A stretch of DNA of 64,000 nt from Rhizobiales bacterium Ga0077525. Its GTDB lineage: Bacteria; Pseudomonadota; Alphaproteobacteria; Rhizobiales; Xanthobacteraceae. Under the pieces are notes generated by a model. That model made no database searches. It was not told the origin of the DNA and saw only the letters and a program-made list of their open reading frames with translations. The stretch's first letter is position 1, and every line of letters begins with the position of its first letter. The stretch lies in contig LNDS01000032.1 of assembly GCA_001464835.1 (NCBI GenBank), forward strand, positions 1 to 64,000, read 5' to 3'. This document shows, piece by piece, positions 26,809-35,928 of this stretch. The translations under genes were made by a program, and so were the position numbers.

Positions 26809-27201
26809 CTATCGCGTAGCAATGGTGCCGTTGTTCGTCACCGTCCCGGTATTGGTCGAGGTCTGCGTCGCGGTGATGTTGGTCGAATTGTTGTCGCCGA
26901 TGACGGTCGTGCTGACGATACTTTGCGATCCGATCGCCGTGATCGACGTGTTAGAGCCGTTGCCGATGAGGAGGCCGAGGCGCGCGGCATTGACCAGCGC
27001 GGCGGAGTTGCCGTCCAGGCTGTGCATGGTGCTTGAATCCTGCGCGCTGCCGCCGGAGCCCGCTGCGCCCCACATGCGGCCGGACGCGCCGGTCGCATTG
27101 GTCGTGCCGGTCACCGGCGTACTTTGCGCTTGCGCCGCTGTCGCGGTGAACAGCGCCAAGGCCATTGCGACAGTCGCTGCGATCGAGACTTGAAAGCTCA
27201 T
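26809..27201 (-). CDS. Small exported HfaA/CsgA-like protein
   Basis: A 130-residue protein with a signal peptide ending TAAQAQ. The mature part is Ser/Thr/Asn/Gln-rich; the C-terminal half (SIVSTTVIGDNNSTNITATQ, then TSTNTGTVTNNG) resembles the Asn/Gln-rich strands of curli-type subunits and of HfaA. AGGGGG precedes the ATG. It is the first gene of the operon that continues with the CsgG/HfaB-like lipoprotein, in the same order as hfaA-hfaB-hfaD of Caulobacter. The 60-bp gap to the next gene supports cotranscription. The family call is from pattern, not from alignment. Confidence 0.68.
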   Translation of the reverse strand: MSFQVSIAATVAMALALFTATAAQAQSTPVTGTTNATGASGRMWGAAGSGGSAQDSSTMHSLDGNSAALVNAARLGLLIGNGSNTSITAIGSQSIVSTTVIGDNNSTNITATQTSTNTGTVTNNGTIATR

Positions 27202-27466
27202 GACTTGCCCCCTGCCCGCGTCGTCGGAATAGTTACCGAACTCTTAACGGCGATATTTGCATCGTTGCGGGGGGCACGCGCCATACCATGAACTGGGTAG
27301 TGCATTGGCCGATCGGCCGGGCGCAGCATAGGGTTAACAGGGCGTTACTGTGGCGCCGGCTGGTTGTGTCCCATTTCGGTACAAATAAATGACAGCGTTG
27401 GGTTCCGATAAGAGTATAGTTTGCGCAGTGCCGTCACCGGGTGACGCGGCGTACCAAGCGGCCAAC

Positions 27467-28162
27467 ATGAAGATCGCGGATGGAACGGTCTGCCGGATCC
27501 TGCTCGTCGAAGACGATGAGCCGGTGCGCGAGCGTTTGGCAGCGATCATCGGCCGTTGGCCGGGCGGCAGGCTAATCGCGTCGTGCGGCAAGCTCGCCGA
27601 CGCCGTCGACGTCATCAAGAATCAGCACATCGATCTTTTGATTACCGATCTCAATCTGCCGGACGGTCACGGCGTGCAGGCCATCCGCATGCTGCGCGAA
27701 AAACAACCGGACGCCGAAGCCATGGTGATTTCGGTTCTGGCCGACGACCGCAATGTCATCGAAGCGATCGAAGCCGGCGCCAGCGGCTATCTCCTGAAAG
27801 ACAGCGATCCGCTCGACATCGTCGATGCCATTACCGAACTGCTCGCCGGCCGTTCTCCGATTTCATCGACCATCGCCCGCACCATCGTGCGCCGCCTCAG
27901 CGGCGGGCGCGACAGCCGCGCTGAACAGCCCAAGCCGGAAGCAGCCGCAACGCGCACGAACGAGCAATCGCTGACGCCGCGCGAGATGGACATCCTGTGG
28001 GGCATCGCCAAGGGATTTACCTATGGCGAACTGGCCGAGCGGCTGGAAATTTCCAAGCAGACGGTGCCGGTGCACATCAAGAACATCTACCGCAAGCTGC
28101 AGACCAATAACCGCTCCGAGGCCGTCTATGAAGCGTCGAGACGAGGTCTGATCCGGCTTTGA
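27467..28162 (+). CDS. NarL/FixJ-type response regulator
   Basis: A 231-residue regulator. An N-terminal receiver domain has the acidic pair in LLVEDDEP, phospho-acceptor Asp61 in LLITDLNLPDGHG and Lys in YLLKDSD; the C-terminal LuxR-type helix-turn-helix is LTPREMDILWGIAKGFTYGE with ISKQTVPVHIKNIYRKLQ. ATG 27467 is used because the receiver begins about 10 residues later; the frame extends to 27389. The gene is divergent from the adhesin operon across a 265-bp gap and overlaps the kinase gene downstream, so it and the kinase form a two-component system that may control the adhesin genes (inference). Confidence 0.93.
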   Translation: MKIADGTVCRILLVEDDEPVRERLAAIIGRWPGGRLIASCGKLADAVDVIKNQHIDLLITDLNLPDGHGVQAIRMLREKQPDAEAMVISVLADDRNVIEAIEAGASGYLLKDSDPLDIVDAITELLAGRSPISSTIARTIVRRLSGGRDSRAEQPKPEAAATRTNEQSLTPREMDILWGIAKGFTYGELAERLEISKQTVPVHIKNIYRKLQTNNRSEAVYEASRRGLIRL

Positions 28163-29997
28163 CCTGGCCCCACAAACTCGGCTGGGCCGCGCTGGCGCTT
28201 GCGACGCTGGCGGCCGCGGCCGCGCCGGATGTCCTGAGCGTCCCTGTTCCGGTTGGCGCCCTCAAGATCGACCGCGCCACTTACGAACCGGAGGGCCAGC
28301 CGGCGACCGATGTCACGCTGCCGCACGCCGTCTATCTGCGCCTCGGCCAAAAGGCGCCGGTCACACGCTACACGTTCACGTTCGACCGGCCCGATGCTTC
28401 GGCCGAAAGCCCATTTCTCTACATACCCTCGGTCAATCGCCGCTTCGCCATTTCCTTCAACGGCGAAAAGCTGCTCGGCTTCGAATCCAGCCCGTTCTGG
28501 ACCGGGCCGCTCAGCAGCACGCCTGTCGTCGTTCAGCTGCCGCGTTTGGCCATGGCCGCGACCGGCAACCGGCTGACCGTAACGCTCGACAACGGGCCCT
28601 ACGTCGTGCCGAGCTTTCTGTCGCCGGTCTATCTCGGAAATGAAACGGCGGTGATGAGCCCGTACAAATGGCGAAATTTCCTCGCCACGCAGATGAAGAT
28701 CATGGCCGTCGCCGGTCATATGCTGCTCGGCTTCGGACTGATCTTCGCCTATTTCTTCCGGCCGAACGACGATCTGTTCCGATGGCTGGCGACCTTCAAT
28801 GTCGTCAGCCTGGTCGTCGCCAACGGCATGCTGGCCGGCTACGACGCCTCGCTCAGCCAACTGTTGCCTTATTTTATCATTCTCTGTCCGACCATGGGAC
28901 TAGCCTTCGTCGCCACGACATTGACGATCATCAACATAAAGGTGCCGCGCGGCATCGCCATTGCAGCGATCGTCATTCCCATCCTGCTCCTGCCCGTCGC
29001 AATTTTCGACTCACCCTTTGCGCGGGCCGTGACGGCCGGGGTTACCGTTATTTTCCTTGCAGTCTCTTATGTGACCGCGGCCGGCCTCCTGACCTGGGGC
29101 GCCTTCTGGCGCGGCGAACTGGACGCCAGGCTGATGTTGCCGCCGACCTTCCTGGTCGCCTGGTTTGGCCTGCACGACATCTTTACCGCCGCGACGCTAC
29201 CGCGCTACTCGTTCGATCTCCTGACCACCTACCCGCGGCCGCTGTATCTCGCCTTCATCACGGCCGTGCTGATGCGGCGCATGGGCGCCAGCCTCGACCT
29301 GGTCGATCGCGCCAACGAGACGCTGAGCGCGAAGCTTGCCGGGCGCGAAGCCGAGTTGGCGGCGCTCCACCGCAAGGAGCGCGTCGAAGCGACGCGCCTC
29401 ACGCGTGAGCAGGAGCGGCAGCGGCTGACGCACGATCTGCATGACGGCCTGAGCGGCCATCTGGTGTCGATTATCGCCCTGTCCGAGCGCACCGGCGACA
29501 AGCCGACCGAACAGGCGGCACGCGAGGCGCTCAACGATTTGCGTCTGGTGATCTACTCGCTCGATCTCGGCGACCGAGAATTGCCGCTGGCTCTGGCCAA
29601 TTTCCGCGAACGCCTGATGCCGCAACTGCACCGCCTCGGCGTAACACTGGACTGGTCGATAGCCGAATTGCCCGAAGTCTCCGGCGTAACGCCGGGCAAT
29701 GCACTCGCCATTTTGCGCATCCTGCAAGAGGCGATCACCAACGCGCTCAAGCACGGGCCAGCGCGCCGCATCGTTATCCGCGGCGCGGTCGCGCCAGACG
29801 GCATGCCGGCGATCACGATCGAGAATGACGGCCGGCCTTATTCTGAAAATGCCAGCGGCCACGGCTTGGCCAATATGCGAAGGCGCGCGCAGCAGCTGCG
29901 CGGCAGATTGAACATCGAGGCAATAGCCCAAGGCACGGCGTTCACGCTGCTGCTGCCGCGCGGCCTGCCGGACTTCGAGGAAGAAAGCGGAATCTAG
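28159..29997 (+). CDS. Membrane sensor histidine kinase (NarL-type partner, HisKA_3)
   Basis: A 612-residue kinase with a signal or first membrane segment, an extracytoplasmic beta-rich region (residues 30-170), seven or so membrane segments (about 185-380) in a 7TM-DISM-like layout, a short coiled coil, and a HisKA_3 region HDLHDGLSGHLVS with the probable phospho-His at 428. The ATPase has NALKHGPA (N-box) and GHGLANMRRRA (G-box). The TTG start overlaps the response-regulator stop (TTGA), so the two are co-translated. The stop meets the convergent receiver gene at 29994-29997. The ligand is unknown. Confidence 0.9.
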   Translation: MTWPHKLGWAALALATLAAAAAPDVLSVPVPVGALKIDRATYEPEGQPATDVTLPHAVYLRLGQKAPVTRYTFTFDRPDASAESPFLYIPSVNRRFAISFNGEKLLGFESSPFWTGPLSSTPVVVQLPRLAMAATGNRLTVTLDNGPYVVPSFLSPVYLGNETAVMSPYKWRNFLATQMKIMAVAGHMLLGFGLIFAYFFRPNDDLFRWLATFNVVSLVVANGMLAGYDASLSQLLPYFIILCPTMGLAFVATTLTIINIKVPRGIAIAAIVIPILLLPVAIFDSPFARAVTAGVTVIFLAVSYVTAAGLLTWGAFWRGELDARLMLPPTFLVAWFGLHDIFTAATLPRYSFDLLTTYPRPLYLAFITAVLMRRMGASLDLVDRANETLSAKLAGREAELAALHRKERVEATRLTREQERQRLTHDLHDGLSGHLVSIIALSERTGDKPTEQAAREALNDLRLVIYSLDLGDRELPLALANFRERLMPQLHRLGVTLDWSIAELPEVSGVTPGNALAILRILQEAITNALKHGPARRIVIRGAVAPDGMPAITIENDGRPYSENASGHGLANMRRRAQQLRGRLNIEAIAQGTAFTLLLPRGLPDFEEESGI

Positions 29998-30488
29998 CTG
30001 TTCAGCTCGGCCAGTTCGAGGCTGCCGGCAACCTTGCGCGGCGCCGGCACATAAGAGTCGCCGATCTGCATCATCGGCCGCGGATTGACGACGATCGACG
30101 ACAGCCGGTCGTGCAGCGCCTTGGCCGAGGTCGGCTTGACCAGGAATTCGTGCACGCCGGCATGCAGTGCCTGCACAACGGACGAGCGCTGCGCGCGGCT
30201 GGTCAGCATGATGATCGGCAAATTGGGGCGCGGGAACACGCCGGGTGAGCGCACGATGCGCATCACTTCCATGCCGTTGAGCAACGGCATGTCCCAGTCG
30301 AGCAGCATGACATCGGGATCGCAGGAACGGATCTGTTCGAGCGCGGCCAATCCGTCGGCGGCTTCGATCACCGACTTGGCGCCGAGATTCATCAGCATCA
30401 TCCGCGTGACCCGGCGCATATAGGAGTTGCCGTCCACAATCAGGATATTGAGGCCCTGAATAAGCGTTTTGATCGGAGTATTTTGCAT
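29994..30488 (-). CDS. Stand-alone CheY-like receiver protein
   Basis: A 164-residue single receiver domain: ILIVDGNSYMRR (Asp-Gly in place of the usual acidic pair), phospho-acceptor Asp64 in MLLDWDMPLLNG, Thr in IIMLTSRAQ and Lys in EFLVKPTS. About 40 C-terminal residues lie outside the domain and have no known motif. ATG 30488 (MQNTPIK) is used. It has no output domain, so it probably works in a phosphorelay or on a protein target. It overlaps the kinase gene tail-to-tail by 4 bp. Confidence 0.9.
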   Translation of the reverse strand: MQNTPIKTLIQGLNILIVDGNSYMRRVTRMMLMNLGAKSVIEAADGLAALEQIRSCDPDVMLLDWDMPLLNGMEVMRIVRSPGVFPRPNLPIIMLTSRAQRSSVVQALHAGVHEFLVKPTSAKALHDRLSSIVVNPRPMMQIGDSYVPAPRKVAGSLELAELNS

Positions 30489-30674
30489 AAAGCGGGACTG
30501 CCGTTTCCTTGTCGATCCCGCAAAGCTACCGGCAAATGTCTGTGAATTCGCTAAGAGCAACCGTTCAATTTTTCACAATCCAGATTGAATTGCGGCGATG
30601 TTTGCTGAGGTAGAAACCCGGATGCGCCGGTATTGTTCATGCAATGTTATCGCTAACCAAAGGTGAGTGCCGCC

Positions 30675-31034
30675 ATGAAGCTGGCCGGACCCGATCATCC
30701 GATCGCAGTCGAGCCTTATGCTGGCCGCGTGCGCGTACGCGTCGGCACCAGGATCGTGGCCGACACGATGCACGCGCTGGCCCTGCGCGAAGCGCATTAT
30801 CCCGTTGTTTACTATATCCCGCGCGATGACACGGACATGAGCCTGCTGACGGCGACCGATCATTCGACGCACTGCCCGCACAAAGGCGAGGCCAGCTACT
30901 TCACAATCTCAGCCGATGGCCGCGAAGCGGTGAATGCTGTATGGAGTTACGAGCAGCCCTATCCGGCGATGGCCGCGATCAAAGACCACTTGGCGTTCTA
31001 TCCCCATCGCGTCGATGCGATTGAGATCGGCTAG
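30675..31034 (+). CDS. DUF427 family protein
   Basis: A 119-residue protein of the DUF427 type. The diagnostic segment is VVYYIPRDDTDMSLL, then HSTHCPHKGEASYF. ATG 30675 is 7 bases after AAGGTGAG; GTG 30663 lies inside that ribosome site. The biochemical role of the family is not established. It stands alone, with 2 bp to the convergent trypsin-fold gene. Confidence 0.88.
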   Translation: MKLAGPDHPIAVEPYAGRVRVRVGTRIVADTMHALALREAHYPVVYYIPRDDTDMSLLTATDHSTHCPHKGEASYFTISADGREAVNAVWSYEQPYPAMAAIKDHLAFYPHRVDAIEIG

Positions 31035-31035
31035 C

Positions 31036-32016
31036 TCAATGCATCCGCGGCCCTTTGAGAAACTTGGCGCGGTCGGATGAATTAACCCGCACGTCGAAGG
31101 TGACGCCGTCGCGGTGCAAGGTCAGCGGCACTTCGACGCCGGCCTCGCCCAAAGCCCAGACACGGCGGTAAAGCCCGGCCAATGTCGAAACATTCTTGCC
31201 GCCGACGGCTACGATCATGTCGCCGGTCTTGATTTCGGCGCGCGCCGCCGGCCCCTTTGGCGCGATGCCGACGGTGACGATGCGGTCTTCGATCTCGGTG
31301 CAATAGACGCCGAGCCAAGGCCGCACCGGTTTGTTGACGCGGCCGAATTTCGTCAGGTCGTCGAGGATCGGCTTCAGCAGATCGATCGGGATCGTCATGT
31401 TGAGATTTTCCGGCTTGCCTTTGCCGCCTTCACGCACGCGCTCGATCTGCAACGAGCCGATGCCGAGCAACTCTCCCTGCGACGAGATCAGCGCGGTGCC
31501 ACCCCAGTTCGGATGCGCGGGGAACGTGAAGATCGCTTCCTCGAGCAGGTATTCCCAGTAGCCGGAGAATTCCTGCTTGGCGGCGATGCGGCCGGCGAGC
31601 GAACGGGTGCGGCCGCCGGCGCCGCCGACGACGACGCGCTCGCCGACGACCGTGGTGTCCGACGAACCGAGCGGCAGCACAGGCAGGTCGAGGCGGCCGA
31701 GCACCTGCACAAGGCCGAAGCCGGTCTCGCTGTCGAAACCGAGCGCATGGCCCTGCACGACATTGCCGTCGGAAAGATGCAGCCAGATCGTTTCTGCTTC
31801 GGTGATGAGATAGCCGACGGTCAGCACCAGGCCGTCGCCGATCAAAACGCCGTTGCCGGCGCGCTCGACGCCGAGCGTGTCGGCGGTGAAGGCGTCGGGC
31901 GGGATGATCGAATGCAGGCCGACCACCGAGGACAGCGCGCGATCGAGATCGTAGCCGTAATCCTCTGCCCGCGGCTGCACCGCGGGCGGCACCTTCCATT
32001 CGATCAATTGAGCCAT
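31036..32016 (-). CDS. Trypsin-fold/PDZ protein lacking the HtrA catalytic triad (pseudoprotease)
   Basis: A 326-residue protein with HtrA-like architecture: a trypsin-like beta-barrel domain (about residues 45-205) and one PDZ domain (about 225-315; KGPAARAEIKTGDMIVAVGG). Aligning to DegP by eye, TNNHVV becomes TVGYLI (His to Tyr69), RSDIAL becomes ETGFGL (Asp to Gly99) and GNSGGAL becomes PNWGGTAL (Ser to Trp171). All three catalytic residues are lost while the fold motifs remain. There is no signal peptide, so it is probably cytoplasmic. It is likely a binding or scaffold protein and not a protease. Confidence 0.85.
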   Translation of the reverse strand: MAQLIEWKVPPAVQPRAEDYGYDLDRALSSVVGLHSIIPPDAFTADTLGVERAGNGVLIGDGLVLTVGYLITEAETIWLHLSDGNVVQGHALGFDSETGFGLVQVLGRLDLPVLPLGSSDTTVVGERVVVGGAGGRTRSLAGRIAAKQEFSGYWEYLLEEAIFTFPAHPNWGGTALISSQGELLGIGSLQIERVREGGKGKPENLNMTIPIDLLKPILDDLTKFGRVNKPVRPWLGVYCTEIEDRIVTVGIAPKGPAARAEIKTGDMIVAVGGKNVSTLAGLYRRVWALGEAGVEVPLTLHRDGVTFDVRVNSSDRAKFLKGPRMH

Positions 32017-32138
32017 CGGCGCGCTGTCTCCTGCGGAATTGCCCCGAATATAGGGTGGATCATAGCGGGCGCCAGTTGGCCGACAAATGACAAATTGGCG
32101 CGTTTGCCTCAGCGCTCTCGAATGCTTAGCTAAGAGCC

Positions 32139-33137
32139 ATGACCGCCCTCTCCGTCCTCGATCTCTCCCCCGTCTGCGCCGGCTCGACCGCCGCGCAGGC
32201 TTTGCACGACACCCTCGATCTGGCGCGCCTAGCCGATGGCCTCGGCTTCGTCCGCTATTGGGTGGCCGAACACCACAACATGCCGCTGATCGCCAGTTCG
32301 GCGCCGGAGATCATGATCGGCCAGATCGCGGCGGCGACCCGCAACATGCGGGTCGGCTCCGGCGGCATCATGCTGCCCAATCACGCGCCCTTGATGGTGG
32401 CGGAACGCTTCAAGGTCCTGGAGGCTTTGTTCCCCGGCCGCATCGATCTCGGCCTTGGCCGCGCGCCCGGCACCGACCAGGCGACGTCCTACGCGCTGCG
32501 CCGCCGCCAGGGCATCAGCGAGGAGGACGATTTCCTCGACCGCTTCTCGGAATTGATGGCGCTGGAGAAACGCAATTTCCCCGCCGGCCATCCGTATCAT
32601 AATGTCCGCGCGATGCCGGACGGCGTGGCGCTGCCGCCGATCTATCTGCTCGGCTCGTCCGACTACAGCGCGCGGCTTGCCGGGCAGATCGGCGCCGCCT
32701 TCGCCTTCGCGCATCACTTTGCGACCTTTCCGGCCGATGAGGCGATGCGCATCTATCGCGACAGCTTCCGCCCCTCCGCCGCGCACGCCAAGCCTTACGC
32801 CATTATCGGCACACATGCGGTTGTCGCCGACACCGATACGGAAGCCGATCGGCTCGCTGCGACAGTCGATTTGAATGTCGTGCGCCGTGCCAAAGGCGAG
32901 ATGCTGCCGCTGTCGTCGCCAGAGGATGCGCTGGCCTTCGACTACACGCCGGTCGACCGCGCCCGCATTGCGCAGAACCGCACCAAATTGTCGGTCGGCT
33001 CGCCCGCGACGGTGAAAGCGCGGTTCGATGCGCTGATCGAAGCGACCAAGGCCGACGAAGTGATGGTGACGACGATGATCTACGATCACGGCGCGCGGAA
33101 GCATTCGTATGAATTGCTGGCGAAGTTGTTTGCCTGA
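32139..33137 (+). CDS. LLM-class (luciferase-like) flavin-dependent oxidoreductase
   Basis: A 332-residue luciferase-like monooxygenase of the MsnO8/YhbW type. It begins LSVLDLSPV, then has [55 protein letters not shown] and [12 protein letters not shown], all typical. It uses reduced FMN or F420; in Rhizobiales FMNH2 is likely. Substrate unknown. It is followed 72 bp later by a dienelactone-hydrolase-family gene. Confidence 0.92.
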   Translation: MTALSVLDLSPVCAGSTAAQALHDTLDLARLADGLGFVRYWVAEHHNMPLIASSAPEIMIGQIAAATRNMRVGSGGIMLPNHAPLMVAERFKVLEALFPGRIDLGLGRAPGTDQATSYALRRRQGISEEDDFLDRFSELMALEKRNFPAGHPYHNVRAMPDGVALPPIYLLGSSDYSARLAGQIGAAFAFAHHFATFPADEAMRIYRDSFRPSAAHAKPYAIIGTHAVVADTDTEADRLAATVDLNVVRRAKGEMLPLSSPEDALAFDYTPVDRARIAQNRTKLSVGSPATVKARFDALIEATKADEVMVTTMIYDHGARKHSYELLAKLFA

Positions 33138-33209
33138 GAAATATCCGTGCTAAATTCGTCGCAACGACAAAATCCAATTTTCAGTCCACGAAAATAACCG
33201 GAGGTTCCC

Positions 33210-33881
33210 TTGGGCAAGCAGTTCACCCTCACCACGACCGACAACCACACGCTCGGCGCCTATCGCGCCGATCCGGCGGGCAAGCCGAAAGGCGGCATCG
33301 TCGTGGTGCAGGAAATTTTCGGCGTCAATCATCACATCCGCGCCGTCTGCGACCGTCTCGCCGCGCTCGGCTACGTCGCGGTGGCACCGGCGGTGTTCGA
33401 CCGTTTCGTGCGCGACTTCGAGAGCGGCTATACGCCGGACGAGATCGCGCATGCGCGCAGCTATCTCGGCAATCTCGACTGGGACGCCATGATGCACGAC
33501 GTCGCTGCCGCGCAAGCCGACATGAAAAGCGTGGGACCCTTGGGCGTGATCGGCTTTTGCATGGGCGGCACCGCGGCGTTTCTGGCCGCCACCCGCCTGC
33601 CCGGCATTTCGGCAGCCGTGTGCTTCTACGGCGGCATGATCGCCAAGTTCGGCGATGAAAAGCCGAAGTGCCCGGTGCAGATGCACTTCGGCGAAAAGGA
33701 CGAAGGCATTCCGATGAGCGTCGTCGACGAGATCAAGGCCAAGCAGCCGCAGGCGGAGATTTACGTCTATCCCGGCGCGCCGCACGGTTTCTATTGCGAC
33801 GAGCGCGCCAGCTATCGCAAGGAAGCAGGCGATCTGGCCTGGAGCCGGACGCAGGAGTTTTTGGCGAAGCATATGAAATAG
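33210..33881 (+). CDS. Dienelactone hydrolase family protein
   Basis: A 223-residue alpha/beta hydrolase of the dienelactone hydrolase family. The start is TTG 33210, five bases after CCGGAGG. The triad is the Cys of GFCMGG, the Asp of GEKDEGIP and the His of GAPHGFYCD, as in carboxymethylenebutenolidase; QEIFGVNHHIR near residue 35 is the family signature. Many such paralogues act on other lactones or esters, so a role in chlorocatechol breakdown is not implied. Confidence 0.92.
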   Translation: MGKQFTLTTTDNHTLGAYRADPAGKPKGGIVVVQEIFGVNHHIRAVCDRLAALGYVAVAPAVFDRFVRDFESGYTPDEIAHARSYLGNLDWDAMMHDVAAAQADMKSVGPLGVIGFCMGGTAAFLAATRLPGISAAVCFYGGMIAKFGDEKPKCPVQMHFGEKDEGIPMSVVDEIKAKQPQAEIYVYPGAPHGFYCDERASYRKEAGDLAWSRTQEFLAKHMK

Positions 33882-33908
33882 AACACGCTACTTCGCTGTG
33901 GCAATGGC

Positions 33909-34814
33909 TTAACCCGACAGCGCGCGCTTGCGGGCGGGAATTGTCATGGCGGCAACGCCGGCAACGACGCAAGCCAGGCCGATCCAGGCGGTCGATGACA
34001 GCGCTTCGCCGAGGAAAATGACGCCGATGCCGACGCCGATCGGCACGCGTAGATAAGCCTGCGACGTGGTGCCGACCGAGCCCAAAGTGTGGATCAAGCG
34101 GAAATAAATGACGAAAGCCAGCGCAGTCGAGAAGATCGAAAGACCAAGCAGCGCCAGTATCGAAGCGGCCGAAGGCGCCAGCGTCCATGGCTGATCGATC
34201 ATGAGGCTGACGGGAACGAGAATGGCCGCGCCGCAGATCAGCGAACCGGCCGCTGGCATGATCGGATCGAGCCCCTTGAAGGTCCGCCCATAAATCGCCG
34301 CGCCGGCATAGCATATGGTCGCCGTGACGATGGCGAGTTGCGCCAGCAGTGCCTCGCCGAGACCGTCAAGCGCCTGCGCGCCGACAATCAATCCAGTGCC
34401 GGCAAGACCGGCGACTACGCCGAATAATCTGCGCGCGGTCACCTCTTCGTGACGGGTGATGACTACGGTCAGCAGAAAGGTAAAGATCGGCGAGGTCGAA
34501 TTCAGGATCGTCGCCAAACCGGCGTCAACCGCGCGCTCGGCCCAGGCGATCAGTGTGAACGGCACGACGCTGTTGAGACAAGCCTGAACCAAAAACGCCC
34601 GCCAGGTCGCGAAGTCTGCCGGCAAGCGCAAGCCGCGCATGCGGATGATGACGAGTAGAATGCCGCCCGCGATCAGAGTGCGCGCGGCGATCAATGTCAC
34701 CGGCGGGATCGTCTCGACGCCGATCTTGATAAAAGTGTACGAAGCGCCCCATAACGTAGCGAGTGCGAGCAGGAGCATCAGCTCGAGTTTAAGATTCGTT
34801 TTTGTTGCGGTCAT
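33909..34814 (-). CDS. EamA/DMT-superfamily transporter
   Basis: A 301-residue membrane protein with about ten hydrophobic segments in two EamA repeats. LMLLLALATLWGASYTFIKI opens the first, and the second ends SSTAWIGLACVVAGVAA. ATG 34814 (MTATKTN) is used; upstream sequence to 34937 is not hydrophobic or conserved in look. Family members export metabolites such as amino acids. The substrate is unknown and the gene is monocistronic. Confidence 0.9.
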   Translation of the reverse strand: MTATKTNLKLELMLLLALATLWGASYTFIKIGVETIPPVTLIAARTLIAGGILLVIIRMRGLRLPADFATWRAFLVQACLNSVVPFTLIAWAERAVDAGLATILNSTSPIFTFLLTVVITRHEEVTARRLFGVVAGLAGTGLIVGAQALDGLGEALLAQLAIVTATICYAGAAIYGRTFKGLDPIMPAAGSLICGAAILVPVSLMIDQPWTLAPSAASILALLGLSIFSTALAFVIYFRLIHTLGSVGTTSQAYLRVPIGVGIGVIFLGEALSSTAWIGLACVVAGVAAMTIPARKRALSG

Positions 34815-34927
34815 CGTCCGGGGGGACCTTAAAAGCCGATGGGTCGAGTCCATCGGCTTTGTAAGGCGAATAATCGAGAAATGCTTCGGTGGCGGCCGAA
34901 GTATGCATTGCAGGAAGACCGCGGCTG

Positions 34928-35851
34928 CTAAAACCACCGCTCCTTGACCACCACGGTGTCGCCGGGGCGGAGCGGGAAGTTGAGCGGCACTTCGCTGTTG
35001 AACTGCTGGCCGGGCGCGTTACGCGTGACCTGCACCTTGCCCTTCGACGCACGCGGCGCGAAGCCGCCAGCAATGGCGATCGCCGTTTCCGCCGTCATGT
35101 TGGCGACATACGGATACTGGCCGGGCGTCGTCACCTCGCCGAGAATGAAGAACGGCCGGTAGGCCTCGACCTCGACGCTGACCGACGGTTCGCGCACGAA
35201 GCCTTGCTTGAGCTTGGCGGCAATGACGCGGGACAAAGCCTGCGTGGTGGCGCCGCGCGCCGGTACCGAGCCGATCAAAGGCAGATTGATGTTGCCGCCG
35301 GCATCGACCGTGTAGCTGTTGGTAATGCCGTCCTGGCCGAACACGACGACGCGCAATTTGTCGCCAGAGTCGAGCGTGTAATCGGGCGCATAATTCGCCG
35401 GCGCGGCGGCATAGGCCTGACGCGCGGCCTGCGGCGGCGTATATTGAGCAACGTAAGGCTGCTGCTGGACGATCTGCGGCTGGGCATAGACCGGGCCGCT
35501 GCGCCGCGAATTGTTGAACAGGCCGCGGCCACTGCTCGGCGCGCCGCGAGTTTGCGCGGCCGGCGGCTGATAGGGGGCTTGAGCAACTTGCGGCGGCGCG
35601 TAAGCCTGCTGCGCGTAAGCCGGCGACGTCAAATACAGGCCGCGAGAACCGGCCGGCGGCGCCGGCGCCATTCCCGGCGGCGCGTAAGTCTGCGCGTATT
35701 GCGGCTGGGTGAATTGCTGTTGCTGGACGATGACCGGCACCGGCTGCCCGGTCTGCGGATCGATAATGTATTGCGTCTGCGCTTGCTGGCGCAGGCAGCC
35801 GCTGACCGCGAGGGCGGCCACAACGGCGAATAGAATTCGGGCTCCCCGCAT
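34928..35851 (-). CDS. Wza-like polysaccharide export lipoprotein
   Basis: About 307 residues. A lipoprotein signal has the lipobox AVSGC near residue 20. A long Gln/Pro/Tyr/Ala-rich linker (about residues 25-155, many YAQ and QQ steps) leads to a poly-export domain (DYTLDSGDKLRVVVFGQDG) and a SLBB-like part (FFILGEVTTPGQYPY, then AIAIAGGF). Such proteins form the outer-membrane channel for capsule or exopolysaccharide; HfsD plays this part for holdfast. No glycosyltransferase, Wzc or Wzx gene is nearby, so it is an orphan here. ATG 35851 (MRGARIL) is used. Confidence 0.88.
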   Translation of the reverse strand: MRGARILFAVVAALAVSGCLRQQAQTQYIIDPQTGQPVPVIVQQQQFTQPQYAQTYAPPGMAPAPPAGSRGLYLTSPAYAQQAYAPPQVAQAPYQPPAAQTRGAPSSGRGLFNNSRRSGPVYAQPQIVQQQPYVAQYTPPQAARQAYAAAPANYAPDYTLDSGDKLRVVVFGQDGITNSYTVDAGGNINLPLIGSVPARGATTQALSRVIAAKLKQGFVREPSVSVEVEAYRPFFILGEVTTPGQYPYVANMTAETAIAIAGGFAPRASKGKVQVTRNAPGQQFNSEVPLNFPLRPGDTVVVKERWF

Positions 35852-35928
35852 TAAGCGAATTCCGGGCAATGAACTGAAAATCACGCCCGATTAACGCTTT
35901 ATATGGTTAAGAAAGTCTGACTATCGAT

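Noticed and set aside
30675..31034. A nucleotidyltransferase function for the DUF427 protein
   Set aside because: The family has been linked to such names in databases but no catalytic motif is visible here.
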